Part shown: positions 24,406 through 33,294 of the stretch, in pieces
Layout of the letters: each line of letters starts with the position of its first letter
Position numbering within the stretch: position 1 is the first letter of the stretch
Origin: Brevibacillus_H sp041920465
GTDB taxonomy: Bacteria; Bacillota; Bacilli; Brevibacillales; Brevibacillaceae
DNA length: 64,000 nucleotides
Assembly: GCA_041920465.1 (NCBI GenBank)
Contig: JBHGXW010000072.1
Span: 45,505-109,504, forward strand
Direction of reading: 5' to 3'
Translations under genes and position numbers: made by a program
The notes under the pieces: generated by a model
Seen by the model: the letters and a program-made list of their open reading frames with translations, nothing else
Database searches by the model: none
Told to the model about the DNA's origin: nothing

Positions 24406-25848
24406 TGTTCCGGTCGAACCGGTCCCGGCCGGTGTTTGCTGCCCGCCGTTGCTGCCCGGTGTTGCTGTATCGGTTGGCGGTGGCGCAATATCCGGTGGTG
24501 GAGTCGTGCTATCCTGGTTTTGCGTATCTGTTCCCGGCGCCGGTGATGCGATATCGCTAGGCGGAGCTGCGGAATCCGGCTGCTGTGCTGCATCGGACGT
24601 TTCTGTTTTGGGTTGCTCTGCAGGTAGAGCCGTTTCTTTTGGTTGGGAAGGTTTGTTTTTCGCTTGCGAATTCTGGATCGGTACTGCTGAATGGGTGGAA
24701 TGCTTCTTCGATGGCTTGCGATTATTCACGATTCCTTCCTGCTCGCCATCATCCGTTGCGGAATCGTTCAGTTCCGCAACGGTTTCGCTAATGCCCATTT
24801 CATCTTTCAAGGTGGCTCGAATTTCTTTCAGTTTATCAGCCGGCAACAGCGTATATCCGATGTTGGCATTCCAATATGCGTCATTTTCCAGAGTCGTGAT
24901 GCTGGAGGAGTTGACGCCTTTGAAGTCGATCGCCAGACCTTTGATCTGCTCCGGCGACAAATCGGTATGGACGTGCTGTCCGCCTACTTCAATTACTTTA
25001 AAAATCTTGGTGAACCCTTCGAAGGAAGTCATTTTATCCACGACTGCGCGGATCACTTCTTGCTGGCGACGGTTGCGGTCAAAGTCGTTGGAGAAGTATT
25101 TCACGCCGCGATTATCATGGCGGTGGCGTACATAACCCAGCGCTTGCTCGCCGTTAAGCGTCTGAATTCCCGGCTCCAAATTGATGTGGGTATTGTCAGT
25201 CGGGTCGTCATATACCAGTTTGCGGTCAACGTTTACCTCGACTCCGCCCAATTCATCAATAATCGCTTTGAAGCCTTCAAAATCAACCTCTACGTAATAT
25301 TGAATCGGAATTCCCAGCATCTGCTCCAGGGTTTTCTTGGTCAAGGTAACTCCGTTTTCGGTCGGAACCTGTCCATTCACTTCGGCTTGACGGCGTTCCG
25401 CTTCACCGTTGGCGTAAATGGCGTTAATTTTGTGATACCCGCGGTAGCCCGGAATCTTGATTCTCGTATCGCGCGGCAAGGAAAGCATCGTTACCTTTTT
25501 GGTGACAGGATTCACTACCGATACGATCATGACGTCCGTATTCATCGAGCCTGTCTCTTTACGGGTGTCCCGTCCCAAAATCACGATGGACATCGGTTTA
25601 TCGGAATGGTAAGCATTATCCAGCCCTTCCGCAAGCGTCTTCACGCCGTCTCGCTGATCGGAGCTGGCAATGTTGAGCGCATCATCAACTTTCCAATACA
25701 CGGCAGCCGCTGCGCTGCCAATCAACATCAAGACAAACAAAAATCCTATGGTAAGCAAACGGCGCAGTTTTTTGTTCTTGCCCGGTTTGGCGATTTTGGT
25801 GCGCCTTTTTGTCGCAGCAGAACGTTCTGTCGTTACTGGCTCCGGCAT
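24397..25848 (-). CDS. LytR-CpsA-Psr (LCP) family cell-wall ligase
   Basis: A 483-residue LCP protein that transfers teichoic-acid-type polymers to peptidoglycan. A basic N-terminus and one membrane helix (about 30-50, TIGFLFVLMLIGSAAAAVYW) place the catalytic domain outside. LCP signatures: ILGRDTR, MLSLPRDTRI, the GYHKINAIYANG segment, and GYVRHRHD and DFDRNRRQQEV Arg/Asp clusters. The C-terminal about 100 residues are P/T/A/Q-rich and disordered, ending in a Gly/Thr tail. ATG 25848 is chosen with GAGGAG ten bases upstream. It is monocistronic, with a strong terminator. Confidence 0.92.
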   Translation of the reverse strand: MPEPVTTERSAATKRRTKIAKPGKNKKLRRLLTIGFLFVLMLIGSAAAAVYWKVDDALNIASSDQRDGVKTLAEGLDNAYHSDKPMSIVILGRDTRKETGSMNTDVMIVSVVNPVTKKVTMLSLPRDTRIKIPGYRGYHKINAIYANGEAERRQAEVNGQVPTENGVTLTKKTLEQMLGIPIQYYVEVDFEGFKAIIDELGGVEVNVDRKLVYDDPTDNTHINLEPGIQTLNGEQALGYVRHRHDNRGVKYFSNDFDRNRRQQEVIRAVVDKMTSFEGFTKIFKVIEVGGQHVHTDLSPEQIKGLAIDFKGVNSSSITTLENDAYWNANIGYTLLPADKLKEIRATLKDEMGISETVAELNDSATDDGEQEGIVNNRKPSKKHSTHSAVPIQNSQAKNKPSQPKETALPAEQPKTETSDAAQQPDSAAPPSDIASPAPGTDTQNQDSTTPPPDIAPPPTDTATPGSNGGQQTPAGTGSTGTSG

Positions 25849-25889
25849 TCTGATCATTCTCCTCACGAAATGAAATCTGTATCTTCAAA

Positions 25890-25919
25890 ATTACATCTAT
25901 ATCCCCAAATATATGTAAT
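25890..25919. promoter_or_regulatory. Imperfect palindrome upstream of the LCP gene
   Basis: ATTACAT and ATGTAAT at the ends, with TATAT/ATATA inside, make a roughly 30-bp inverted repeat about 40 bp before the LCP start. It could be an operator or a leader hairpin. Confidence 0.4.
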
Positions 25920-25982
25920 CCTTTGAAATAATCGTACAAGCTGCATTCGACAAAGGATGCAAAAAAGTGGAATTTTTAACAA

Positions 25983-26026
25983 TAAAAAAACCCTGCATAC
26001 CATTTTATCATAGGCATGCAAGTTTT
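25983..26026. terminator. Second hairpin after psuG, T-tails on both strands
   Basis: CTGCATACC pairs with GGCATGCAAG (one GU). A T-run follows on each strand, so it backs up the psuG terminator. Confidence 0.6.
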
Positions 26027-26030
26027 TGTA

Positions 26031-26069
26031 GAAAAATATTTAAGCCTGCTGTCGAAACGACAAACAGGC
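26031..26069 (-). terminator. Terminator of the psuK-psuG operon
   Basis: GCCTGTTTGTCG pairs with CGACAGCAGGC on the minus strand, followed by TTAAATATTTTT. Confidence 0.8.
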
Positions 26070-26082
26070 TCACAAAAGATTG

Positions 26083-26988
26083 TTAGAGTTTCGCCAATTC
26101 GATAGCGATCTGGGCGCCTACTCGCGCGTTGTTTTTGATCAATTCAATGTTGGCTGCCAAGCTGCGTCCCTCCGTTATCTTGCCCAAAGCGGCAAGCAAA
26201 AACGGAGTCACTTCTTTGCCGGAGATCCGGTTTTGCTCTGCCTCCGCCAACGCTTGTCGAATCGCCTGCTCGATTTCATCGCCAGGCAGCGCGTGTTCTT
26301 CCGGAATCGGATTGGCAATAATTGTTCCGCCATTCAATCCAAGCGCTTTTTTCTCGGCAAGAATGCGGGCCACCTCTTCTGCCGAGTGAACCTTATAGTT
26401 GACGTAGAATCCGCTCTCCCGGCTGTAGAAAGCAGGAAAATGTTCGGTTTGGTACCCAAGCACAGGCACACCCTGTGTCTCCAGATATTCGAGCGTAAGC
26501 CCGATGTCCAAGATCGATTTGGCACCCGCGCAAACGACTGCAACATTCGTTTGCGCCAACTCCATCAAATCAGCAGAGATATCCATCGTTTCGCATGCAC
26601 CGCGATGCACCCCGCCGATACCTCCCGTTACGAACACGGAGATCCCCGCCATTGCCGCAACAATCATGGTCCCTGCTACTGTCGTCGCGCCGTTTAGTTT
26701 ATTGGCAACAACGTAAGGAAAATCGCGGCGGCTTGTTTTGATGACATGGTCAGCTTTGGCCAATTGTTCAATTTCATCATGCTCGAGGCCAACCTTGATT
26801 CGTCCGTCCAAAATGGCAATGGTAGCGGGGATCGCCCCAGCCTGACGAATAATCTCTTCCACGGCCAAAGCCGTTTCAACATTCTGCGGATAAGGCATTC
26901 CGTGTGAAATAATCGTCGACTCAAGGGCGACTACCGGCTTCTTTTGTTCCAGTGCTTGCTGTACTTCAGCTTTCATATCTAATTTCAC
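26083..26988 (-). CDS. psuG: Pseudouridine-5'-phosphate glycosidase
   Basis: A 301-residue lyase that splits pseudouridine 5'-phosphate into ribose 5-phosphate and uracil. Family marks: ALESTIISHGMPYPQN near the start, VTGGIGGVHRGA, the catalytic-Lys region around VVCAGAKSILDIG, and NPIPEEHALP near the end. A GTG start at 26988 is used because AGGAGG lies nine bases before it; ATG 26976 is an alternative. It overlaps the 3' end of psuK by 23 bp, so translation is probably coupled. Confidence 0.93.
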   Translation of the reverse strand: MKLDMKAEVQQALEQKKPVVALESTIISHGMPYPQNVETALAVEEIIRQAGAIPATIAILDGRIKVGLEHDEIEQLAKADHVIKTSRRDFPYVVANKLNGATTVAGTMIVAAMAGISVFVTGGIGGVHRGACETMDISADLMELAQTNVAVVCAGAKSILDIGLTLEYLETQGVPVLGYQTEHFPAFYSRESGFYVNYKVHSAEEVARILAEKKALGLNGGTIIANPIPEEHALPGDEIEQAIRQALAEAEQNRISGKEVTPFLLAALGKITEGRSLAANIELIKNNARVGAQIAIELAKL

Positions 26989-27928
26989 GTAAATAATCCT
27001 CCTTCGCTTGTTCCAACCTCTTGCAGTCGACCAGCTCGGCAATTGATTTCTTGCTGCCGAGGGCGAACCTTGCCATTGCCAAGCCGTATGCAGCCTGGTG
27101 AATCGGCGAATCCGTTCTGGTCATGCCGTACATCACGCCTGCCGTAAATGCGTCCCCTGCGCCTGTAACATCCAATACATCAGCCGTTGGAGCGGGCAGC
27201 CACTTTTGCAACTGCGGGTGATGGATATAAACCCCGTCCGACCCTACTGTGATAAAGACCTGCTGAACCCCTTGCTCATGCAAAAGCTCTGCGGCCCGTT
27301 CCACATCCTGTCGATTATTGATTTCCATGCCTGAGAGTACTGCCGCTTCATCCCGGCTGGGAGCAATCATGTTGATGCCGTGCAAACGTCCGACCCATTT
27401 TTCTGCCTTCTTGACGGAAACCGGGTCAACCACAATCATGCAGCACTGTTCTTTGGCTGCCGAGAGGAAATAATCGATGACACTTACCGGCAAATTGGCA
27501 TCAAGGAACAAACCGGAAGCCTTTTTCAAAAACTCCAGGCCCATACGTTTATGCTGCTCGTCCCAAGCTTCGTTTATCTCCATATCGGCGATTGCCGCTA
27601 CCATTTCTCCTTGCTCGTTATGGATGGAGATATAGCGGCCGGTCCGTTGTTTCGGCAGGCGAACCATGCCAACCGTACTGACACCGCTTTGGGCCGTAAT
27701 CTGCTTGAGCCATTCCCCGTCTGAATCTTCCCCGACAAGTGCGGTTAAAACAACATCCTCTCCCAAGCGAGCCAGATTATCTGCTACATTGCGGGCTACT
27801 CCGCCCGGAGAAGTGTGGACAATGCCGGGATTGCTTGTCCCGACGCAAAGAGGATAAATCGGTTCTCCTTTAATATCCAAATTTGCACCGCCAACAGCCA
27901 ACCAACTGCCAGATCCTTGCCAAATCAT
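26966..27928 (-). CDS. psuK: PfkB-family pseudouridine kinase
   Basis: A 320-residue ribokinase-like enzyme predicted to phosphorylate pseudouridine ahead of PsuG. PfkB signature 1 is GGVARNVADNLARLG, and signature 2 is DVTGAGDAFTAGVMYG with the catalytic Asp. The overlap with psuG assigns the substrate; by sequence alone it would be a generic PfkB sugar kinase. ATG 27928 follows GGGAGGGAG. A TATAAT-like -10 lies about 90 bp upstream. No pseudouridine transporter is next to it. Confidence 0.9.
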   Translation of the reverse strand: MIWQGSGSWLAVGGANLDIKGEPIYPLCVGTSNPGIVHTSPGGVARNVADNLARLGEDVVLTALVGEDSDGEWLKQITAQSGVSTVGMVRLPKQRTGRYISIHNEQGEMVAAIADMEINEAWDEQHKRMGLEFLKKASGLFLDANLPVSVIDYFLSAAKEQCCMIVVDPVSVKKAEKWVGRLHGINMIAPSRDEAAVLSGMEINNRQDVERAAELLHEQGVQQVFITVGSDGVYIHHPQLQKWLPAPTADVLDVTGAGDAFTAGVMYGMTRTDSPIHQAAYGLAMARFALGSKKSIAELVDCKRLEQAKEDYLREIRYES

Positions 27929-28067
27929 CAAACTCCCTCCCGGTCAAACAACGGATAACAACATCTCTTCTGTGTCACTGAATATGTATGAAGGAACCTG
28001 CAATTATCCTTATTATACCACTTTTTGTCGCTTATTTGGCGGCCGGACCAAGTCCCAAACTCATGAG

Positions 28068-28108
28068 AAAGAGCAGATTGCCCTGGCATAGGCATTCTGC
28101 TCTTTTTG
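28068..28108. terminator. Hairpin between the SEC-C gene and psuK
   Basis: AAAGAGCAGA and TCTGCTCTTT are a perfect 10-bp inverted repeat. The T-tail is good on the plus strand and weaker (TTTCTC) on the minus strand, where it follows the SEC-C gene. Confidence 0.7.
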
Positions 28109-28126
28109 GCAAGACATCTTAAGGGT

Positions 28127-30193
28127 TTAAACAAGGACGGATAACGGAACGCCGAGCAGTGTGCAAACAGCTGGCGGATACACTTCCGGAGCGCCGTACA
28201 GCCGCCACTCCCCGTTCTCCGTCTGTCCAATCAAGCCGGCGATCATCCAGTCTGTCGCAAGAGCCGAAGCAAATTCTTCGCCGAAAGTCAGGCTGATGGT
28301 CCTTCCTTCCGCTGTTCTTGCCAACCAGCCATGGGATTCTTTCTCCACGAGGATGAGATGCGCTTCCTCCACTTCTTGCGGGGCAATAGCTCGCTCCTGC
28401 AAATTTTGTGAAGCTTCCCGCTGCAAAAGGGAGTACAGTTTGTAAGCCTCGGGCAATTCTTCCTTGATGTCGGTCAGAAGCGGTTGAATGGTGCCGCTGA
28501 CATTGGTTTTGTACTGTTTATCCAGCCATTTGAAGAAAGCGGCAAGAACAGACAACAGATTAGCTGCCAACGTTTTGGTCAATGCATCAGCCCGTTCTAC
28601 CGCATCATGCACCAGGAAGTACGCTACCTCTTCTTTTCTGAGCGAACTCCAGTTGAATTCAGGGCCGAACGCGTTTCTGACAAACGAGCGGAACAAGTTC
28701 ATCGCTTCGTCGTACTTCTTAACCGTCGCCTCTGATTTCCCTTCTGTCATCTCGGCAACAAAACGGGCGATATCGTTCAACCGCTCAGGCTGTACCGTGT
28801 AGGAACTGTCAGGCATGCCTTGAACCAATGGACGATTAAGCAGCTTCTGGATATGAACAGCTTGGCTCGGTAAAGCCAATCTGGAGCGAAGCATTTCCAC
28901 ACGCATGAAACGGGCAGCACCCACTCCCAGCTCTGCTTCATCTTCCATTTTGTTCACCAAATGATTCACTTGTTCACGCAGCCCTGGTTGATTGGAGGCC
29001 GCCGCCAATACAGGGGGCAATTGATTTAGCTCCGGGTGTGGCGATACCAGCCACTTCTCAGCGAAATAGGTTTGGACAGCCCAATGCAGGACTTTCTTGG
29101 GCAGCGTAGGCTGACTGGTGATAAAGATGGTGCCGCGAGTCAGTTTGGAACCGGTAGAAGTTAATTTGCCAATCTCCTCGATTTGTCGGGGATTTGACAA
29201 CTGAAGCGCTTCTTCCATTTCTGCGATTTGGTCTTCAAACCCTTCCAGCCAGATTTGGCCTTGGGTGAGCAGCACTTCTCCCAATACTTCATGAAGTTCC
29301 AGGAGCGCATTGTTCAAAGCGCGGAATAAAAACTCTTCTTTCCGGGCCGAGTACACCCATATCTCTTCCTTGAGATCCCTTTTCTTCAGTTCGAACGCAG
29401 GATGCTGTTCCAGCGTCTTGCTCACGTCCGCTGCCTGCTCTCCTGCATACACCCGGCGGACAAGATGATCCTGTGTTTTGGCAATTGTATTCTGTTTGCT
29501 GCCGATTTCCAGAATGAAGCGGTATAGATCAGGCGTACGGTTGCGCAATATCTCTTTGACTGCAGCCGAATCCTGGCTTCCCATTTGGCGAATCCATTCC
29601 AGCAGCGGCTGCTTACATCCCGATTGCAGAATCAGGCTCCCAGAGAACAACAAATCGCGCAGGCCCATCGGGAGAAGCCGTCCGATCACAATTTGGCCGC
29701 TGCGCACCTCCTGAATGTGTCCGCCGACAATTGTACGCTGGGTACCCGTTACAAGATCGTTAGCCTTAAAAGAATCCTGTTCAACCTGAACGATCTCGTA
29801 GATGCCAAGTGACAGCTCCGCAAAGGCTTGCTGCATCGAACGTTCCATCTTGCGGCCGTATTGACGCAAGAAATCTTGAATCAGTGACGTTTTTCCTCTG
29901 TCTGCATCAAAGACGAACCAGTTGAGGAAATGAACATCCCACAACTGTTTTTCGCACTCTTCGACAGGTAGACCGATCAAATCGGCAAAGTGCTTGCGTG
30001 CCTGTGTAATCTCTTTCTGGGTAAGCTGCGCCGAAATGAACCGGTTAAATCGCTCAATCCACTGCATGTATTCTTGACGCAGCTTCTGTTCACGTGATCC
30101 CTGCAATTGGGTGATCGGAGTAACAATGCCGCAACATTTTTTATATTTTTTTCCGCTTCCGCACGGACATAGTTCATTTCTACCGACTGACAT
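28127..30193 (-). CDS. SEC-C metal-binding protein with recombinase-like core-binding segment
   Basis: A 688-residue cytosolic protein. The N-terminus holds a SEC-C zinc motif, ELCPCGSGKKYKKCCG (C-x-C-x8-CC), which in SecA lies at the C-terminus and binds ribosomes or SecB. The middle is helical with no clear family. Near residues 485-575 the sequence (SEATVKKYDEAMNLFRSFV, then ALTKTLAANLLSVLAAFFKW) looks like the SAM-like core-binding domain of tyrosine recombinases, but no catalytic domain follows. ATG 30193 follows AAGGAG at a rather long distance. Role unknown; a nucleic-acid or ribosome link is inference. Confidence 0.75.
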   Translation of the reverse strand: MSVGRNELCPCGSGKKYKKCCGIVTPITQLQGSREQKLRQEYMQWIERFNRFISAQLTQKEITQARKHFADLIGLPVEECEKQLWDVHFLNWFVFDADRGKTSLIQDFLRQYGRKMERSMQQAFAELSLGIYEIVQVEQDSFKANDLVTGTQRTIVGGHIQEVRSGQIVIGRLLPMGLRDLLFSGSLILQSGCKQPLLEWIRQMGSQDSAAVKEILRNRTPDLYRFILEIGSKQNTIAKTQDHLVRRVYAGEQAADVSKTLEQHPAFELKKRDLKEEIWVYSARKEEFLFRALNNALLELHEVLGEVLLTQGQIWLEGFEDQIAEMEEALQLSNPRQIEEIGKLTSTGSKLTRGTIFITSQPTLPKKVLHWAVQTYFAEKWLVSPHPELNQLPPVLAAASNQPGLREQVNHLVNKMEDEAELGVGAARFMRVEMLRSRLALPSQAVHIQKLLNRPLVQGMPDSSYTVQPERLNDIARFVAEMTEGKSEATVKKYDEAMNLFRSFVRNAFGPEFNWSSLRKEEVAYFLVHDAVERADALTKTLAANLLSVLAAFFKWLDKQYKTNVSGTIQPLLTDIKEELPEAYKLYSLLQREASQNLQERAIAPQEVEEAHLILVEKESHGWLARTAEGRTISLTFGEEFASALATDWMIAGLIGQTENGEWRLYGAPEVYPPAVCTLLGVPLSVLV

Positions 30194-30220
30194 GGGGGTT
30201 GAATCTCCTTTCATCCCAGC

Positions 30221-30260
30221 GCGGTATGCGCGGGGAAATCAATCCCCCTATATATACCGC
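30221..30260 (-). other. Structured leader hairpin before the SEC-C gene
   Basis: GCGGTAT and ATACCGC pair at the ends, and GGGG/CCCC pair inside, with no U-run after it. It lies between the coupled coiled-coil genes and the SEC-C ribosome binding site, so it is more likely an mRNA structure than a terminator. Confidence 0.55.
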
Positions 30261-30301
30261 ATTTAACAGATATTATTCAAGTTTTTCCTTTTTTCATAGA
30301 T

Positions 30302-30544
30302 TCAATCGATCTTCATATCCGCTAAAGGCTCCCAATGGGCAAGGAAACCTTCCAGCTTTTGCACACGTTGTTCAATTCGCTGCTTCTCCAAAATACAAGC
30401 TGAAATCGCCGCAAGCTGGTTTGTCGCAAATAAATCGACGACCTGCTGTTCCATTTGGGCAAGCTGCATCCGGTACAGATCAATTACTTCCCGCAACAAA
30501 TTGAACCTTTGCTCAAGTGGGATAGAGATCTCTTGTGTGGTCAT
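30302..30544 (-). CDS. Small coiled-coil protein, coupled to the gene upstream
   Basis: An 80-residue, wholly helical, Gln/Glu-rich protein (LYRMQLAQMEQQVVDLF, EKQRIEQRVQKLEGFL). Its start overlaps the stop of the 333-residue gene by 4 bp (ATGA), a sign of translational coupling. Its second half resembles the C-terminal 40 residues of that neighbour, as if derived from it. No known family. Confidence 0.7.
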   Translation of the reverse strand: MTTQEISIPLEQRFNLLREVIDLYRMQLAQMEQQVVDLFATNQLAAISACILEKQRIEQRVQKLEGFLAHWEPLADMKID

Positions 30545-31542
30545 TGTTGTTCATATTGAGCCAGCACTTGCTGAATGCCAAGTACCGCCTGTTCGTTTTT
30601 ATGTTTTTCTTTCATTAACAGTTCAATTGCTTGAATATCGCTTTGCTGGAAGTATCCAATTACTTCCTGTGCCATTTGTTGATTGCGTTCTTCCAACAGC
30701 GCCAACGCCTGACGCAGGTGGTGGTTTACTTCTTGTTGTACGGATGTATTTGCTTGTTGAGTCATATTCATTAGAGTTTCCTCCCTTGTTGTAGTTGGTT
30801 GTGTCTCTGTCAAGGTGACGGTTACGGCTGCTTCCCGTTTCGCCAGTTCCGATTGATCCGCAATTTCCTCACGAGGCAGCTCTTCATTCGCTGCTGTTTC
30901 TTCGTTCAAAGCCAATTCTTCACTGAGTGCAAATTCTTCCTCTTGCTCAATCAAATACAGGTTGTCTCCCTCCAGCTTGAAACGGTCATCTCGCTCCGGC
31001 AAGAAAATATATTCCTTGTAGGAGCTCCCCAGTTCTTGCTCTGCCATAAAGGAGAGAGTACGCAGGGAAACATGGTTAAGCCGTTTGGCTGTAAGCCACG
31101 CATACACTTCATCATTCATCAATTGCCATTCAGCTAAAAACCAGCGGGGGTCGCCTGCATATTGAACAAACCGCGGGTCTTTTTCCAGAACCAGAAGACG
31201 TGCCGCCTGATTCCAGGAAAAACTGGTTCGTCTCCGCACTTCCCTTAATATTTGTTCCATTGTTTTGGGGGCATGTGTATCTCGTACATATCGATAGGCA
31301 AGATCAAAAAGCTGATGCGGCTGAAAGGTAAGCTCGATAATGGCTTCCGAGCTGCCCACACGCACCGGGCTTTGCGGCATCGATAATAACTCCTGCAGCA
31401 TACGCTCACCATCAGTTGTTTGGCCTGATTTTGCAAACTCTTGGTTCAAACGTCCGATGATCTCATCTTTTGGAAGTGAACGCTCCCCCAGCCGAAACAC
31501 CTTCTTGATGTAGCTTGCTGGCGTATAGGTTGGCCGTTTCAT
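30541..31542 (-). CDS. Hypothetical protein with HTH-like N-terminus and coiled-coil C-terminus
   Basis: A 333-residue cytosolic protein, not recognised. The first 150 residues hold short helices with basic and aromatic residues (SYIKKVFRLGERSLPKDEII, SWNQAARLLVLEKDPRF) that could be winged-helix repeats. A Glu-rich acidic linker spans about 195-245, and a helical C-terminus follows. The ATG at 31542 follows AAGGAG at seven bases. It is coupled to the 80-residue gene and lies upstream of the SEC-C gene, with which it may share a transcript. Confidence 0.68.
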   Translation of the reverse strand: MKRPTYTPASYIKKVFRLGERSLPKDEIIGRLNQEFAKSGQTTDGERMLQELLSMPQSPVRVGSSEAIIELTFQPHQLFDLAYRYVRDTHAPKTMEQILREVRRRTSFSWNQAARLLVLEKDPRFVQYAGDPRWFLAEWQLMNDEVYAWLTAKRLNHVSLRTLSFMAEQELGSSYKEYIFLPERDDRFKLEGDNLYLIEQEEEFALSEELALNEETAANEELPREEIADQSELAKREAAVTVTLTETQPTTTREETLMNMTQQANTSVQQEVNHHLRQALALLEERNQQMAQEVIGYFQQSDIQAIELLMKEKHKNEQAVLGIQQVLAQYEQQ

Positions 31543-31635
31543 GAACATTCTCCTTCTGGTTACCAGTACTTTTTCCATGCAAAATGGAATAACCTAGTTA
31601 TTCTACAAAAATTACAAAACTCCTACAACCCGCAA

Positions 31636-31673
31636 AAAACCATTTGCCTTTTTTGATCAAGGCAAATGGTTTT
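31636..31673. terminator. Terminator of yhaM
   Basis: AACCATTTGCCTT and AAGGCAAATGGTT form a perfect 13-bp stem. The T-run is TTTTTTG on the minus strand and TTCTC on the plus strand. Confidence 0.9.
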
Positions 31674-31676
31674 CTC

Positions 31677-32624
31677 TTAATAGCCGCGCCATACCTTCCG
31701 TTTGAGAGCGGGAGAATAAATCCACTCTTCTTCCGCCTCTCCTTCCGCGATCGCTCGGCCTGCGGCGTTCATTTTGCTGTCAATTTGGTCGATATAGTGA
31801 AACAGGATGGCTGTTGGGGTCTTGCCGGAAACGGCACTGCCCCAGCCAAACTCAATATCTCCATGATGGCTCAAAATGCAGTGCTTGAGATGCAGTACTT
31901 CGCTCTCATCCGCTGGTATGCCCAGTTTCCGGCAAGCGCCGGTTACCAACTCGGCGCCCATTACCAGGTGCCCCAGCAGCTGTCCCGGTGTGGAATAGTC
32001 AGGCGCAATCGGATCGGTCAACTCGAACAGCTTGCCGATGTCATGCAGAATGCAGGTCGCAAACAAGGCGTCCTTATCTACCTGAGGATACAACGGTACG
32101 AGCCGCTTGGCCACATTCAGAAGCGATACGATATGCTCCAACAGGCCGCTGTAGTAGTTATGGTGCATCCTCACTCCTGCCGGAAAGCTGCGCAAGCGTC
32201 CAGCCAGTTCCTCGTCATCGAGAATGCTTGTGACGATTTTTTTCAGCGTATCGCTTTGCATCTCGTCAACCGCTTGCTGCAAGCGCCCCCACAGCTCGTC
32301 CGCTGAAAATTTGGACGCAGGCACAAGGGATTCCATCGTCACTTCATCAGCCGCATTGGCCGGGCGAATTCGGGAGATGATTAACTGTTTTTTCCCCCGG
32401 TAAGATTGCACCTGGGCATCTATTTTGACAACGGTCTTCACCTGAATGGCGGACTTGTGCTCTTCGGTGATGTCCCATATCTTGGCGGGAATGGAGCCGC
32501 TGGAATCGCCCAGCTCCAAATTCATATATTCACTCTGGTTGCTGGCCACGCCGATTTCTCTCTGTTTGACCAGACAGAACGTAACCAGCCGTTCTCCCTC
32601 CGCATAATCGTTCAAAAATTTCAT
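31677..32624 (-). CDS. yhaM: YhaM-family 3'-5' exoribonuclease (OB-fold plus HD domain)
   Basis: A 315-residue protein. An N-terminal OB-fold (about 15-95) precedes the HD phosphohydrolase domain, with the metal ligands in GLLEHIVSLLN, CILHDIGKL (HD) and LKHCILSHHGD, the YhaM/CBF1 pattern. These are Mn2+-dependent 3'-5' exonucleases that degrade short RNA and DNA. AAGGGG precedes the ATG. A separate terminator and the gap of about 70 bp to the DUF1232 gene suggest its own short unit. Confidence 0.93.
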   Translation of the reverse strand: MKFLNDYAEGERLVTFCLVKQREIGVASNQSEYMNLELGDSSGSIPAKIWDITEEHKSAIQVKTVVKIDAQVQSYRGKKQLIISRIRPANAADEVTMESLVPASKFSADELWGRLQQAVDEMQSDTLKKIVTSILDDEELAGRLRSFPAGVRMHHNYYSGLLEHIVSLLNVAKRLVPLYPQVDKDALFATCILHDIGKLFELTDPIAPDYSTPGQLLGHLVMGAELVTGACRKLGIPADESEVLHLKHCILSHHGDIEFGWGSAVSGKTPTAILFHYIDQIDSKMNAAGRAIAEGEAEEEWIYSPALKRKVWRGY

Positions 32625-32693
32625 GCTGAATCGTTTCCCCTTGAATCTTTTTATCTTTATATTTTTTTATCTTCTTGCTCTTAAAAAACTATC

Positions 32694-33266
32694 TTATTTC
32701 TTCTTGCCGAACACAATCTCTTCAATTCTCTTCAATACCTTTTTGCCGATCAAATCATCTGCCGATTTAACCACACGGGTAATCACCTCAAGCAAGTCTT
32801 CCTTGCCGTTCCAATGCTCGCGGACGATTGACTGGTCTACGTCAACCAGAATTTTGCGCAGCGCATAAACGGCCAGCACAACGTCGTCAATCAATCCGAG
32901 CGGGCCGGTCAGCACTTCCGGGATAAAATCGACAGGGGCGATAAAATAGGCAATCGCTACACCGGCAATTGTCTTGGACGAAGCAGAAACGCGCTTGTCC
33001 GCGATCAGCCGGGCAAGCAGCACAAACAAATCAGGAGCCAGGAGGACATACTGCGCAATATGATCGCTGATTCCCTTCTCGCGGATATACCGCTCGATTT
33101 TGTCACGCAGCTTGTCGTAAAATCGCTGATGTGCTTCTGAAAGCTGAATCGGCACAAGCTGTTTTGGTTCTTCCTGCCATACGGCGGGCAAATTTTCTGC
33201 CTGCACTGTAACTTCCTTCTGTATCACTTCCTGCTGCGAAGATACCTGTTTCGTTGGATCTGACAT
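32694..33266 (-). CDS. DUF1232 (YkvA-type) protein
   Basis: A 190-residue protein. The N-terminal about 45 residues are polar and Gln/Glu-rich. The DUF1232 core spans about 90-140, with the family hallmark IAYFIAPVDFIPEVLTGPLGLIDD written here in part as AYFIAPVDFIPE and GLIDDVVLAVYALRK. Such proteins are membrane-associated with unknown function. GGGAGGG precedes the ATG. It follows the DedA gene by 28 bp and is probably in one operon with it. Confidence 0.87.
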   Translation of the reverse strand: MSDPTKQVSSQQEVIQKEVTVQAENLPAVWQEEPKQLVPIQLSEAHQRFYDKLRDKIERYIREKGISDHIAQYVLLAPDLFVLLARLIADKRVSASSKTIAGVAIAYFIAPVDFIPEVLTGPLGLIDDVVLAVYALRKILVDVDQSIVREHWNGKEDLLEVITRVVKSADDLIGKKVLKRIEEIVFGKKK

Positions 33267-33294
33267 GCTATTCCCTCCCGTTTTGATTTTTGGC

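Noticed and set aside
24261..24593. 110-codon frame containing three DNFAT repeats
   Set aside because: It is created by the 15-bp tandem repeat and antisense-like reading of the LCP tail; the LCP frame is the coding one.
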